Origin: Rhodobacteraceae bacterium IMCC1335 | Lineage (GTDB): Bacteria; Pseudomonadota; Alphaproteobacteria; Rhodobacterales; Rhodobacteraceae | Assembly (NCBI GenBank): GCA_039640495.1 | Contig: CP046864.1 | Coordinates: 1,612,001 to 1,676,000 of the forward strand | Reading direction: 5' to 3' | DNA length: 64,000 bases | In this document: positions 1 through 9,102 of the stretch, piece after piece | Layout of the letters: each line of letters opens with the position of its first letter | Position numbering within the stretch: position 1 is the first letter of the stretch | Translations under genes and position numbers: made by a program | The notes under the pieces: model-generated | The model's input: only the letters and a program-made list of their open reading frames with translations | Database searches by the model: none | What the model was told of the DNA's origin: nothing

Positions 1-1
1 T

Positions 2-991
2 TTTGGCAAAGGCGGAGAAAAGCCGGCCGTTACCGATGCGGACCTGCTTTTGGGCAAGCTGGATCCAGACCGCTTTGCTGGCGGATCTTTACCGCTTGAT
101 GGCGCAGAGGCGCAAAAGGTAATGGGCAATGTTTTGGGCGCACCTTTAAATATGCCCGCGATCACTGCGGCGTTTGGGTTGGCTGAAGTGGTTGATGAAA
201 ATATGGCGAATGCGGCGCGGGTACACGCGGTGGAAACGGGCGAAGATCTCTCTGGCTATACGATGATCGCTTTTGGCGGGGCTGCACCTTTGCACGCGGG
301 TCGTCTTTGCGAAAAACTGGGCATTCGCCGGGCCTTGGTGCCGCCGGGCGCGGGGGTTGGCTCGGCAATTGGGTTTTTACGCGCGCCCTTCAGCTTTGAA
401 GCAACGCGCTCTGTCTATATGAAGCTTGCGCAGTTTGATTCCCAAAGAATCAAAACGCTGTTGGATGAATTGCAAATGGAGGCGGCTGGATTTGTTGCCC
501 GCTGTACCTCTGACAGCCCGATCGTTTTGGAATTTAAAGCCTATATGCGTTACGCAGGCCAAGGTTGGGAAATTCCGATTGGTTTAGACGCGGATTGCGC
601 TAAGGCGCCTGACGCAGCCGTTTTTGAGAACCGCTTTACCGATGAATATGCCAAATTATTTGGGCGCCCAGTCGCCGGGCTGGATATTGAAGTGACGGTT
701 TGGTCGGTGAACGCGGCCACGACGCCTGCTGCCGTGGCGCGGGTGCCGGAAAGTGCCGCGCGCATTCACGCGATAGCCCCTAAAAACCGCAGTCTTTTTG
801 AACCCGCGGTGGAAGCGTTTGTGGAAGCGGCGGAAATACCGCGTGCTCATTTGCGCTGCGAAGATATGATTGCTGGGCCCGCCGCAATAACCGAGGATGA
901 AACAACGATTATTGTGCCCTCAAGCTGCGTTGCCACATGCCTAGCAGATGGCTGTATCGATCTGCGTTTGAAAGGAGCCAGCGATGCTTAA
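2..991 (+). CDS. hyuA: Hydantoinase/oxoprolinase subunit A, 3' part
   Basis: This is the C-terminal part of an ATP-dependent N-methylhydantoinase/5-oxoprolinase A subunit; the gene begins before the window and the frame is open from base 2. Seen: a GKGGEKPAVTDADLLLGKLDPD stretch across the left edge, typical of the family (usually P-x-VTDANLVLGRLDP), then the SGYTMIAFGGAAPLHAG segment (about residue 85 of the visible part), characteristic of the HyuA ATPase-like fold. About 330 of the usual roughly 690 residues are visible. It overlaps hyuB by 8 nt, so the two are translationally coupled. By family knowledge, A and B subunits together hydrolyse cyclic amides such as hydantoins or 5-oxoproline with ATP in the cytoplasm. 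The exact substrate cannot be read from sequence. Confidence 0.93.
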   Translation, partial: FGKGGEKPAVTDADLLLGKLDPDRFAGGSLPLDGAEAQKVMGNVLGAPLNMPAITAAFGLAEVVDENMANAARVHAVETGEDLSGYTMIAFGGAAPLHAGRLCEKLGIRRALVPPGAGVGSAIGFLRAPFSFEATRSVYMKLAQFDSQRIKTLLDELQMEAAGFVARCTSDSPIVLEFKAYMRYAGQGWEIPIGLDADCAKAPDAAVFENRFTDEYAKLFGRPVAGLDIEVTVWSVNAATTPAAVARVPESAARIHAIAPKNRSLFEPAVEAFVEAAEIPRAHLRCEDMIAGPAAITEDETTIIVPSSCVATCLADGCIDLRLKGASDA

Positions 992-2687
992 ATCTGATGT
1001 GGCCTATCAAATTATGTGGAACCGTTTGATTTCGGTCGTTGAAGAGCAAGCGCAAGCGCTTATACGCACCGCTTTTTCAACCTCTGTGCGCGAGGCGGGG
1101 GATTTGTCGGCCGGGGTCTATGATCAGCACGGGCGGATGCTTGCCCAAGCGGTGACGGGCACGCCGGGGCATGTCAATGCAATGGCAGATGCCGTGGCGC
1201 ATTTTATACGGCGTATCGGGCCGGATAATATTTATGAAGGCGATATCTATATTACCAATGACCCATGGGAGGGTACGGGCCATCTGCATGATATAACCAT
1301 GGTATCACCTTCTTTTTTAAGCGGAAATTTGGTGGGTTTTTTCGCCTGTACAGCCCATGTTGTTGATATTGGTGGGCGAGGGTTCGGTGCAGACGCTGCC
1401 AGCGTTTACGAAGAAGGCCTCTACCTGCCGATACTTAAATTTGCCGAGAGAGGCGTTATTGATCAAACGCTGATACGCATTATTCGTGGAAACGTACGGC
1501 AACCGGATCAGTTGATTGGTGATATCTATGCTTTGGCAAGCTGTAATGAGATTGGGCATCGCCGCTTGGTCGATATGATGCAGGAATTTGATCTTACGGA
1601 TCTGACGGGCATCGCACAATTTATCCTTGATCATTCGCGCCGCGCAACGCTTGAGGCGATTGCCGCGCTGCCGCGCCAAACGGCGCAGGGTGCCCTAACG
1701 ATCGATGGCTTTGATACTCCAATAACGATAAAGGCCAAGATTACCATTCACGAAGATCGCATTATCACCGATTTTGCAGGAAGCTCGCCGGTCGATAAAA
1801 AAGGCATTAATTGCCCCCTTGTTTATACAAAAGCCTATGCCTGTTATGCGCTGAAAGTCGCGATTGCGCCCAAGATTCCGAATAATGCAGCATCGCTTGC
1901 GCCGTTTGAGGTGCGGGCAACTGAAAACTCGATCGTACACGCGGCGCATCCAGCGCCTGTAGCCTTGCGCCATATTATTGGTCATTTTGTGCCTGATGCT
2001 GTGTTTAATGCATTTGATCAGATTGTGCCGGGCGTGGTGCCAGCCGAAGGGGCGGGATGTTTGTGCAATTTTCAGATGTCATTGCGCGCGCGCCCCGATC
2101 TTGACGCTGAAGCGGGTAGGGCGCGGTTTGAGGTTCTGACGTTCAATTCGGGTGGTTCGGGCGCGCGCCCCAATCATGATGGATTGAATGCTACAGCCTT
2201 TCCCTCTGGTGTGATGACAATGCCCGTTGAGTCCACAGAACATGCGGGCCCAGTGATCATTTGGCGTAAAGAGCTGCGGCCTGATTCCGGCGGTGCGGGC
2301 AAACACCGCGGTGGCTTGGGGCAATATATGGAGGTGGGCGCGCGCGACGGGTATGAGTTTGACCTTCAGGCCATGCTGGATCGGGTAAACCACCCTGCCT
2401 TAGGCAGACGGGGGGCTGCAGCGGGTGCAAAAACCAGCATTGCTCAGGATGATGGCGCTGTTATGCAGGGAAAAGGCAAGCAATTTGTGGCCCATGATCG
2501 GCGCGTATTGATGGCATTTCCGGGCGGTGGTGGCTATGGCGATCCGAAAGATCGCCCGCGTGCTTTGGTGAAAAGAGATCTTGCGCGTGGCTATATTTCA
2601 GCGTCAAGTGCAGAAACGCTTTATGGCTTGAGCAAGGCGGATATCGCTGCTGTCAAAGCCTTGGTGCAGGAAGGCAAAGAGCCATGA
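984..2687 (+). CDS. hyuB: Hydantoinase/oxoprolinase subunit B
   Basis: A 567-residue HyuB-type subunit, full length for the family. Seen: N-terminal SVREAGDLSAGVYD and the NDPWEGTGHLHDITMVSP segment (about residues 90-110), both conserved in HyuB, plus a glycine-rich C-terminal AFPGGGGYGDP motif near residue 510. It overlaps hyuA by 8 nt (ATG at 984 inside the hyuA end; AAAGGAG stands upstream as ribosome binding site) and overlaps the next gene by 4 nt (ATGA). Role: partner of HyuA in ATP-dependent opening of a cyclic amide. The following FAD amine oxidase suggests the released product is an N-substituted amino acid, for example sarcosine from N-methylhydantoin; that is inference. Confidence 0.94.
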   Translation: MLKSDVAYQIMWNRLISVVEEQAQALIRTAFSTSVREAGDLSAGVYDQHGRMLAQAVTGTPGHVNAMADAVAHFIRRIGPDNIYEGDIYITNDPWEGTGHLHDITMVSPSFLSGNLVGFFACTAHVVDIGGRGFGADAASVYEEGLYLPILKFAERGVIDQTLIRIIRGNVRQPDQLIGDIYALASCNEIGHRRLVDMMQEFDLTDLTGIAQFILDHSRRATLEAIAALPRQTAQGALTIDGFDTPITIKAKITIHEDRIITDFAGSSPVDKKGINCPLVYTKAYACYALKVAIAPKIPNNAASLAPFEVRATENSIVHAAHPAPVALRHIIGHFVPDAVFNAFDQIVPGVVPAEGAGCLCNFQMSLRARPDLDAEAGRARFEVLTFNSGGSGARPNHDGLNATAFPSGVMTMPVESTEHAGPVIIWRKELRPDSGGAGKHRGGLGQYMEVGARDGYEFDLQAMLDRVNHPALGRRGAAAGAKTSIAQDDGAVMQGKGKQFVAHDRRVLMAFPGGGGYGDPKDRPRALVKRDLARGYISASSAETLYGLSKADIAAVKALVQEGKEP

Positions 2688-3898
2688 ACACGCTGCATCC
2701 ACCCCAAAACGTAACCTATGATATTGTAATCGTAGGTGGGGCTATTATGGGCGCTTCCGCGGCATGGTTTTTGTCGGATGACGCCGATTTCACGGGTTCG
2801 GTTTTGGTAGTCGAAAAAGATACAAGCTATGAGTTTTCATCCACGATGAAGAGTAATTCTTGCATTCGTCAGCAATTTTCAAGCCCGCTCAACGTGCGTA
2901 TTTCCCAATTCGGTGCAGATTTTATTCAAAACCTGCCCAGTTACATGAAGGGCGATCCGCGCGCTCCAAAGTTAAAGATCAACAGCTTTGGCTATCTATA
3001 TTTGGCGAATACCCTTTCCGGCGCTGCTGTTTTGCGCGAAAATCAAGCGGTTCAAATTGCCTGCGGTGCGGCAACGCAGCTTATGACGCCCGCGCAGATT
3101 AAAGCAGCTTATCCCTTTTACAACATCGATGATATTGTTCTGGGTTCCATCAATCTTATCGATGAAGGCTATTGGGATGGTGTTGCGGTGTTTGATTGCT
3201 GGCGCAGATTGGCGCGCGATCGGGGCGTTGAATTTATTCAAAACGAAGTGGTCGGGATGAGCAAAAATGCAGCAGGCACCCGCGTAGAGAGCGTGATGTT
3301 GAAAACCGGTGAGGTGATATCATGCGGGCAAGTGTTGAACGCATCCGGGCCCCGCGCGATAGAAACCGCAAAAATGGCTGGGGCGCAGATTCCCGTGGAA
3401 CCGCGCAAAAGATATAGTTGGATATTTTCAGCGCAAAAACCTTTGGATCAACCGCTGCCGCTGACTATCGATCCCTCTGGGGTTCATATGCGCGATAATG
3501 GCGGGGGAACCTATCTTTGCGGTGGGCGTTCATTTCATGATCAAGCGGTGGAATATGATGATTTTGACATGGATCATTCGCTTTGGGAGGCCCATATTTG
3601 GCCTATTTTAGCGGCGCGTATTCCCCAGTTTGATGCGATAAAAATTCAATCAGAATGGGCCGGGCATTACGCGTATAATTGCTTCGATCAGAATGCGATT
3701 ATAGGGCCCCATACGGTTGTAGAAAATTTCTTTTTTATAAATGGGTTTTCTGGTCACGGGTTGCAGCAATCTCCGGCGATGGGGCGGGCAATCGCTGAAA
3801 TTATGGTCCATGGCGCCTATCAAACGCTTGATTTGACTGCTTTCGGATTTGACCGATTTGCCGCGAACCGCCCAATTTTGGAAAAAGCTGTTATCTAA
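2684..3898 (+). CDS. FAD-dependent oxidoreductase, DAO family
   Basis: A 404-residue D-amino-acid-oxidase/sarcosine-oxidase family flavoprotein. Seen: N-terminal dinucleotide-binding motif VIVGGAIMGASAAW (about residues 15-28), an acidic residue ending the second strand (VVEKD), and a C-terminal FAD motif INGFSGHGLQQSPAMGR near residue 360, usual for DAO enzymes. There is no signal peptide, so it is cytoplasmic. It overlaps hyuB by 4 nt and is the last gene of the operon. Members oxidise secondary or tertiary amines of N-alkyl amino acids, giving imine and hydrogen peroxide or passing electrons on. Coupling to HyuAB suggests N-methyl amino acid turnover. The exact substrate is unknown. Confidence 0.88.
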   Translation: MNTLHPPQNVTYDIVIVGGAIMGASAAWFLSDDADFTGSVLVVEKDTSYEFSSTMKSNSCIRQQFSSPLNVRISQFGADFIQNLPSYMKGDPRAPKLKINSFGYLYLANTLSGAAVLRENQAVQIACGAATQLMTPAQIKAAYPFYNIDDIVLGSINLIDEGYWDGVAVFDCWRRLARDRGVEFIQNEVVGMSKNAAGTRVESVMLKTGEVISCGQVLNASGPRAIETAKMAGAQIPVEPRKRYSWIFSAQKPLDQPLPLTIDPSGVHMRDNGGGTYLCGGRSFHDQAVEYDDFDMDHSLWEAHIWPILAARIPQFDAIKIQSEWAGHYAYNCFDQNAIIGPHTVVENFFFINGFSGHGLQQSPAMGRAIAEIMVHGAYQTLDLTAFGFDRFAANRPILEKAVI

Positions 3899-4066
3899 TA
3901 AACCTGCGGTAAAGCGGGGTGCCAGGTTAGTTTACCAAACTTGCATTTTGTATTTTTGGGGAGGTTTGTTTCCTTGGCTTCTTTTGCTGTAATTGATTGT
4001 GAAACCGGTGTGCGCAGATTACTGTTTTATAAAATCCAAGCTGAATTGAAATAAAGGGCGAGTGAA

Positions 4067-4903
4067 ATGAAAAAGCTAGTTTTAACGGGGGCAGCGGGGC
4101 GCCTTGGATCTTACCTGCGCGAGCCATTATCAAAAATGTGCGATGAGTTGGTTTCAACTGATTTGTTGGATGATATCGGCAATCTCTACCCTGGTGAAAT
4201 CTATGCGCAAGGGGATTTGGCCAGCTTAGATGATATGATGCGTATTCTGCAGGGCGCCGATATGGTGATCCATATGGGTGCATTTGTCGATGAGGGGCCC
4301 TTTGAAAAACTATTGGGCCCAAACTTTATCGGGGCTTATAATATTTGGGAGGCAGCCTATCAAAACGGGCTAAAAAGAGTGGTTTATGCCAGCTCCATTC
4401 ACGCGGTCGGAATGCACCCTATTACAGAAACTCTCGATGCCGATAGCCGGCATCGCCCCGATACGTTTTACGGCTTGGCAAAATGTTTCGCAGAAGATCT
4501 AGGCTCGATGTATTGGGATAAGCGGGGGCTTGAAAGCGTGCATATGCGTATTTTATCTTGTGCTCAGGTCACCAGCGCGCGCGCGCTTGGAACTTGGTTA
4601 TCCTATGATGATCTGATCCAACTGACCAAGCGCTGTATCGATACACCTGTCACAGGTTTTGCCGTTGTGTATGGTGTTTCAAACAATGACCGCGCTGCCG
4701 TCGATAATAGCAAAGCGTCCTTTCTCGGCTTTCGTCCAAAAGATAATGCAGAGCAATTCGCCGAAAAGATATTGGCTGAAACCGATGTCTTGGACAGTCA
4801 AGATCCGGGTCATATGTGCCATGGTGGCCCTTTTGCTAAGGTTGATCTTGGCGAAAGTGGTCTGGCCACAATGACGATTATTGACGATAAGAAGGTCATT
4901 TAA
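4067..4903 (+). CDS. udh: NAD-dependent epimerase/dehydratase, uronate dehydrogenase-like
   Basis: A 278-residue short-chain (extended SDR) enzyme. Seen: N-terminal LTGAAGRLGSYLRE (GxxGxxG NAD motif, residues 5-18), the catalytic tyrosine and lysine in FYGLAKCFAEDL (about residue 139), and a C-terminal FLGFRPKDNAEQFAEKI that closely resembles the end of Agrobacterium-type uronate dehydrogenase as I remember it, as do the HxGAFVDEGPFE and SSIHAVGMHP segments. Uronate dehydrogenase oxidises D-galacturonate or D-glucuronate to the aldaro-lactone. RBS AGGGCGAG precedes the ATG. No other uronate genes are nearby, so the substrate remains open; a related aldose or sugar-acid dehydrogenase is the alternative. 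Confidence 0.72.
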   Translation: MKKLVLTGAAGRLGSYLREPLSKMCDELVSTDLLDDIGNLYPGEIYAQGDLASLDDMMRILQGADMVIHMGAFVDEGPFEKLLGPNFIGAYNIWEAAYQNGLKRVVYASSIHAVGMHPITETLDADSRHRPDTFYGLAKCFAEDLGSMYWDKRGLESVHMRILSCAQVTSARALGTWLSYDDLIQLTKRCIDTPVTGFAVVYGVSNNDRAAVDNSKASFLGFRPKDNAEQFAEKILAETDVLDSQDPGHMCHGGPFAKVDLGESGLATMTIIDDKKVI

Positions 4904-5052
4904 GCGGCTGTCGGTCTTCCATTTTTTCTCTGTCCTCGATTGATAACTTAACGTAACTTTTAGGTCGCTTTGAGCCTGTGATCTGATTTGCCTTAAATAG
5001 TTTTGACAACAGCCCTGCCGTCAAATCGAGGTTGCACGAGGTTTTCAAACCA

Positions 5053-5964
5053 TCATTTTCGACCCCGTTTTAACGGCGCCATCCCTGGTTTCTCTTTGGT
5101 TTTAGCCTCCCGCCACATCGTGTAAAGACCGGCGGCTACCACTAAGCCAGCGCCCGCCAATGCCAAATGCGTTGGCCAATCGCCATAGACCAAAAAGCCG
5201 AATAAGAGCGCCCATAAGAGGCCCGTATAGCGAAAGGGCGCGACAAAGGATAACTCGCCCACCCGAGCCGCTAAAACGCTGAAAAAATACGCTGCGCAAA
5301 TGAGCAGAGAGCAAGCAACCAAATACCATGTCTGCATCCGCTCTACTGGCACCCATTCGATATAAAGCATTGAAATTGAGGCATAAATAAAAACGCTGAG
5401 CGCGGCAAAAAAGGTAATCATAAGGCTGGGAATATGTGCGCTCATGGAGCGGGTCACGAGCTCTCGCAAGGTAATAAACAAAACCGCGATCAACGCATAG
5501 TAGGAATAATTGCTAAACCCCTCAGCGCCAGGGCGTACAATCATAAGCATACCCAAAAACCCGATGCCGATGGCAATCATGCGCCGCCACCCCAACAATT
5601 CGTCTAAAAACAGTGCAGCACCAAGGGCAACCGTGAGGGGCAGCAATTGTAAAATAGCCGTGGCATTCGCAATCGGCATATTGATCAGGGCATTCAAGAA
5701 AAAATAAGTTGCGCAAACGTCTGCGGCGCAGCGCAAAGCGATTAAGCCCCAGTCTTTTCGGGCGTATCTTATCGTCCAAGCTCGATAAAATTGGCACAAG
5801 CCCGCAATCATCAACAGCGCCACAGCCCCGCGCAGCATTAAAATTTGTGACAGCGGTAACTGAGCCCCGAGCAGTTTGACAAACAGATCATTGGTGGTGA
5901 AAGCCGCCATGCTCAACACCATCAACATGGCACCTTTTATATTCTCTGTTTTTTTTTCGGGCAT
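5053..5964 (-). CDS. EamA/DMT family transporter
   Basis: A 303-residue integral membrane protein with about ten hydrophobic helices in two repeated halves, the usual size and layout of EamA (drug/metabolite transporter) carriers. Seen: GAMLMVLSMAAFTTNDLFVKLLG at the start (first EamA repeat), NATAILQLLPLTVALGAALFLDE around residue 100 and FSVLAARVGELSFVAPFRYTGL around 230, both typical half-repeat signatures. The tail is basic. It is convergent with the uronate-dehydrogenase-like gene. Family members move metabolites or amino acids, mostly outward; the cargo cannot be told from sequence. Confidence 0.88.
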   Translation of the reverse strand: MPEKKTENIKGAMLMVLSMAAFTTNDLFVKLLGAQLPLSQILMLRGAVALLMIAGLCQFYRAWTIRYARKDWGLIALRCAADVCATYFFLNALINMPIANATAILQLLPLTVALGAALFLDELLGWRRMIAIGIGFLGMLMIVRPGAEGFSNYSYYALIAVLFITLRELVTRSMSAHIPSLMITFFAALSVFIYASISMLYIEWVPVERMQTWYLVACSLLICAAYFFSVLAARVGELSFVAPFRYTGLLWALLFGFLVYGDWPTHLALAGAGLVVAAGLYTMWREAKTKEKPGMAPLKRGRK

Positions 5965-6156
5965 AGTGCATTCCTATGAAGCAAACCGCTGCTTCAAATC
6001 TGTAGGATCAGTTTGTGCAATAGGCGAGCTTAAACTGAACGCTTAGGGTTTTTTAAAATATGGCTGCAAATTAAATTTTTACTTTGATAGACTTATCAGA
6101 GCTGTGGGCGGATCCGGTATTTCTTTGTTCTGTTAAAGATGAAGCGCCAAAGATCA

Positions 6157-6615
6157 TCAGCGCAGGCCCATCTTTCGCGAGCGGTGTTTGAGGTCAGATA
6201 AGGCTTGATCCTTCATCTGAAAGGCGCTCAGCGCGTGGGCAATGTGCTGCGGGATGGGAACGCCATGCGGGCAGGGCTTTTGTTGCACGTGCATTTCGAT
6301 TAATTCGCATAGCGCCACGGTGTTTTGTGCGCAGATCATTTCAGCATAGAGATGAAACAATTTATCCGTTTGCGATATGAGATGGATGTTTACTGCAAGC
6401 GCATCCGCGTCTTTTACCTCTTTCAAAAAATATTTATGCTCTTCGACCAAATAGATCGTGCAGCCTGTTGCCTGGCGATACGCGCGGTCAAAGCCCACTT
6501 CATCTTGTAGTGCATCTACCCCATGGCTAAACACCAGGCCATAATATGCATCTTGCATATGCCCATTATAATCGATCCAATCTGAGTGAACCTTGGTATG
6601 ATACGTAAAAGCCAT
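6157..6615 (-). CDS. Thioesterase, hotdog fold (4-hydroxybenzoyl-CoA thioesterase type)
   Basis: A 152-residue hotdog-fold acyl-CoA thioesterase. Seen: WIDYNGHMQDAYYGLVFS near residue 13, where D and the following NGHM match the active-site loop of the 4-hydroxybenzoyl-CoA thioesterase/YbgC group, and AFTYHTKVHSDW at the start as in that group. Such proteins hydrolyse acyl-CoA in the cytoplasm. The NGHMQDAYY form recalls the betainyl-CoA thioesterases of carnitine degradation, but no carnitine genes are visible here, so that remains a guess. It is a single gene on the minus strand following the EamA gene by about 190 nt. Confidence 0.8.
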   Translation of the reverse strand: MAFTYHTKVHSDWIDYNGHMQDAYYGLVFSHGVDALQDEVGFDRAYRQATGCTIYLVEEHKYFLKEVKDADALAVNIHLISQTDKLFHLYAEMICAQNTVALCELIEMHVQQKPCPHGVPIPQHIAHALSAFQMKDQALSDLKHRSRKMGLR

Positions 6616-6972
6616 CTGAAATCTCTACCTTTTCTGTATCTAGATCATCATTTTGGGCGCGTTTGAACCTATTTTATGATGGGATGGTGTTGCGTAAAAG
6701 TCAGGGGCAAGGCGGTTGGCGCGGCTCTGCGTTAAAAAGGCCGCGCCTGCGCATAAATATCGCAGATCAATATTTACAGGGCATGTGCTGGCATCTGATC
6801 GTTTTGGTCTGCGCGCTTGGGGCTGCTTGCCGTGCCGGGGCTGTGCGCTCAGGGCTTTGGGCTTGAAAGAATTGTAAAAATGGCTTTGGGTATAAGCAGA
6901 AGTTACGTGTAGTTGCTGCCGTTAATGAATGGCCAAACAAGGCGCGGTTTGAAAAATGGCATAGGGCGGTAT
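6616..6972. other. Intergenic region, no gene recognised
   Basis: About 360 bases between the divergent thioesterase and TIGR03084-like genes. It should hold both promoters. A 67-codon frame on the plus strand has no recognisable product and no good ribosome binding site, so I do not call it. No hairpin or repeat stood out. Confidence 0.5.
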
Positions 6973-7773
6973 ATGCAGCAAGCTGATGATTATTTAAAAG
7001 AAGTTGAGGCGCTTGCCGATTTATTGAGCGGCCAGCCGGAGGATGTTTTCCAATTGGAAACCTTGTTTAAATCTTGGACGGTCAATGACGTGATCGGTCA
7101 TCTTCATATGTTTGATCTCGCCGCGCTCGCCGCATTGGAAAGTGACGCGGCCTTTGACGCTTTTTTTGCCCCAATTCAAACGAATTTGAACCAAGGTTTA
7201 ACGTTGTTGCAGTGCCAATATCCGTTTCTAGGATCTTTGAGCGGCATCGGATTATTTCAAAAATGGCACGCCACGGCGCAGGTGGTCAGCGCGGCCTATC
7301 GCTCAGCGAACCCCAAGCAGAGGGTGAAATGGGCTGGGCCAGAAATGAGCGCACTATCCTGCATAACGGCCCGGCAAATGGAAACTTGGGCGCATGGACA
7401 AGCGGTTTTTGACGTGTTGGGCAGGCCACGCCAAGCGCATGATCGGATCCGCAATATTTGCCATTTAGGCGCGGTAACGTTTGCGTGGACGTTTCAAAAC
7501 AGAGGTTTGCCGGTGCCAGACGAGGCTCCATATGTGTGCCTTACTGCGCCATCAGGGACGGTTTGGACGTGGAATTCTCCAAGCAAAACCCAATATGTGA
7601 AGGGCAAGGCGGTGGACTTCGCGCAAGTCGTAACGCAAGTGCGCAACATCGAAGATACCGATTTGCAATTGGTCGGCGCTAACGCGATAAGCTGGATGGA
7701 ACTTGCCCAATGTTTTGCCGGCAAGCCGGAAACGCCACCTGCCAAGAATACGCGTTTCACGCGCAGACTCTAA
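6973..7773 (+). CDS. TIGR03084-like protein, maleylpyruvate isomerase/DinB N-terminal fold
   Basis: A 266-residue cytoplasmic protein resembling the TIGR03084 family (DinB/MDMPI-like four-helix N-terminal domain plus a small C-terminal domain). Seen: QADDYLKEVEALADLL at the start, W(T)VNDVIGHLHMFD near residue 42 with the family's metal-site histidine, and ARQMETWAHGQAVFDVLG near residue 135, whose histidine is the second conserved position. I chose ATG 6973 rather than the upstream TTG 6913 because family members begin right at the QxDD helix. The function of the family is not established; metal-dependent or mycothiol/glutathione-type isomerase chemistry is suggested only by fold. Confidence 0.75.
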   Translation: MQQADDYLKEVEALADLLSGQPEDVFQLETLFKSWTVNDVIGHLHMFDLAALAALESDAAFDAFFAPIQTNLNQGLTLLQCQYPFLGSLSGIGLFQKWHATAQVVSAAYRSANPKQRVKWAGPEMSALSCITARQMETWAHGQAVFDVLGRPRQAHDRIRNICHLGAVTFAWTFQNRGLPVPDEAPYVCLTAPSGTVWTWNSPSKTQYVKGKAVDFAQVVTQVRNIEDTDLQLVGANAISWMELAQCFAGKPETPPAKNTRFTRRL

Positions 7774-8054
7774 TCATTATTCACGTCGCATATACGTTAA
7801 TCACGGCAGTCAAATCGACATAAAAATTTTAATTTAAGATATTTATGCGTGTCGTGACGTTCGGCGCAATGGCTTGATGATCGCGCGTTTTTAAGATTTT
7901 TAGAGGTTAAAAAGCACCACAGGCATAGGCCACCTGAAAATTTAAAGATAAATTTTCCACTCAAATAAAAAAATGGAGTTTTGTGATAAATTTTGTTGTT
8001 TTGGGATTTTTGTCGACATACGCTGATCCAATTAAAGTAATATGGGAGGCTTGA

Positions 8055-9032
8055 ATGACTACAACAACAAAACTGTCAGCGCTTACGGTTGCTACGACGT
8101 TTCTTGTCGGAGCTGCGGTAAGCCAAGCAATGGCGGAAGATTGCTACAGAGGCACTTTAGATGCCGCTTATTGTGATAGAAATATGGATCAAGTGGCGGA
8201 TTTGCCCCTAGATGAAAAAGACTGGGTTGATCCTAAAACCATTATTTTCACTTATACACCGGTAGAAGATCCGGCGGTATATGCTAATATCTGGACGCCC
8301 TTTATTAAGCATCTTGAAGCTTACACGGATAGAAAAGTTGTGTTCTTCCCCGTGGAATCAAATGCAGCACAATTAGAGGCCATGCGCTCTGGTCGTTTGC
8401 ATGTGGCAGGCTTTAATACCGGCTCTAACCCGATTGCGGTCAGCTGTGCAGGCTTTGTTCCATTTGCGATGCACGCGAAAGATGATGGCTCGTACGGGTA
8501 TGAGATGGAAATTATTGTGCATGCGGATAGCGAAATTAAATCGCCATCTGAAATTAAGGGACGCACAATGGCCTTTACATCGCCAACCTCCAACTCCGGT
8601 TTCAAAGCACCTTCCGCGATCTTGAAAGGTGAATTTGATTTAATCGCTGATCGGGATTTCACACCCACATATTCGGGCAAGCATGATAATTCGATCTTGG
8701 GTGTGTATAATGGTGATTATGAAATAGCTGCGGTTGCGAACTCTGTGTTGCAACGTATGGTGCGCCGAGGCGTTATCGAAGCCGATAAAATCAGAACGGT
8801 TTATCAATCACCAACTTTCCCAACTACAGGTTATGGGCATGCGCATAATTTGCACCCAGAGTTGGTTGGAAAAATCAAATCAGCATTTTTCACGTTCGAT
8901 TTCGATTCAGATCCGGTTTACAAAAAAGAATTTGCGAAAGCCGACCGTTTTGTCGGTATTCGGCATAAAAATGACTGGGCTGTGATCCGCCAAATCGATG
9001 CAGCGAATGGCGTAAGCTACGACTGTAAATAA
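8055..9032 (+). CDS. phnD: Phosphonate-type ABC transporter substrate-binding protein
   Basis: A 325-residue periplasmic binding protein of the PhnD family. Seen: cleavable signal peptide (MTTTTKLSALTVATTF..., cleavage after AMA near residue 27), then FTYTPVEDPAVYANIWTPFIKHLE (PhnD N-lobe), and the ligand loop AFTSPTSNSGFKAP near residue 175, which corresponds to the S-T-S-G phosph(on)ate-binding loop. RBS GGGAGG lies before the ATG. First gene of phnDCEE; a strong hairpin separates it from phnC. PhnD proteins bind phosphonates, phosphite or related phosphorus compounds. No C-P lyase or phosphonatase gene follows, so the ligand is unknown. Confidence 0.92.
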   Translation: MTTTTKLSALTVATTFLVGAAVSQAMAEDCYRGTLDAAYCDRNMDQVADLPLDEKDWVDPKTIIFTYTPVEDPAVYANIWTPFIKHLEAYTDRKVVFFPVESNAAQLEAMRSGRLHVAGFNTGSNPIAVSCAGFVPFAMHAKDDGSYGYEMEIIVHADSEIKSPSEIKGRTMAFTSPTSNSGFKAPSAILKGEFDLIADRDFTPTYSGKHDNSILGVYNGDYEIAAVANSVLQRMVRRGVIEADKIRTVYQSPTFPTTGYGHAHNLHPELVGKIKSAFFTFDFDSDPVYKKEFAKADRFVGIRHKNDWAVIRQIDAANGVSYDCK

Positions 9033-9041
9033 ATATTGAGC

Positions 9042-9078
9042 CGAGCCAGGTTAAGTTAGAACCTGGCTCGCTTTTTTT
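9042..9078 (+). terminator. Strong hairpin between phnD and phnC
   Basis: Eleven-base perfect arms (CGAGCCAGGTT at 9042-9052, AACCTGGCTCG at 9060-9070) with loop AAGTTAG, followed by CTTTTTTT. It has the form of a factor-independent terminator only 9 nt after the phnD stop. Since phnC follows closely without another obvious start region, it probably acts as a partial terminator or mRNA stabiliser that makes binding protein exceed permease. Confidence 0.9.
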
Positions 9079-9102
9079 GACTTATAAAGACAGAGAGATA
9101 GA

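Noticed and set aside
1317-1679. 120-codon frame opposite hyuB, and other antisense frames of similar length
   Set aside because: These are antisense shadows of well-supported genes with no recognisable domain.
6663-6866. 67-codon frame upstream of the TIGR03084-like gene
   Set aside because: No recognisable product, no clear RBS, and it sits in a promoter region.
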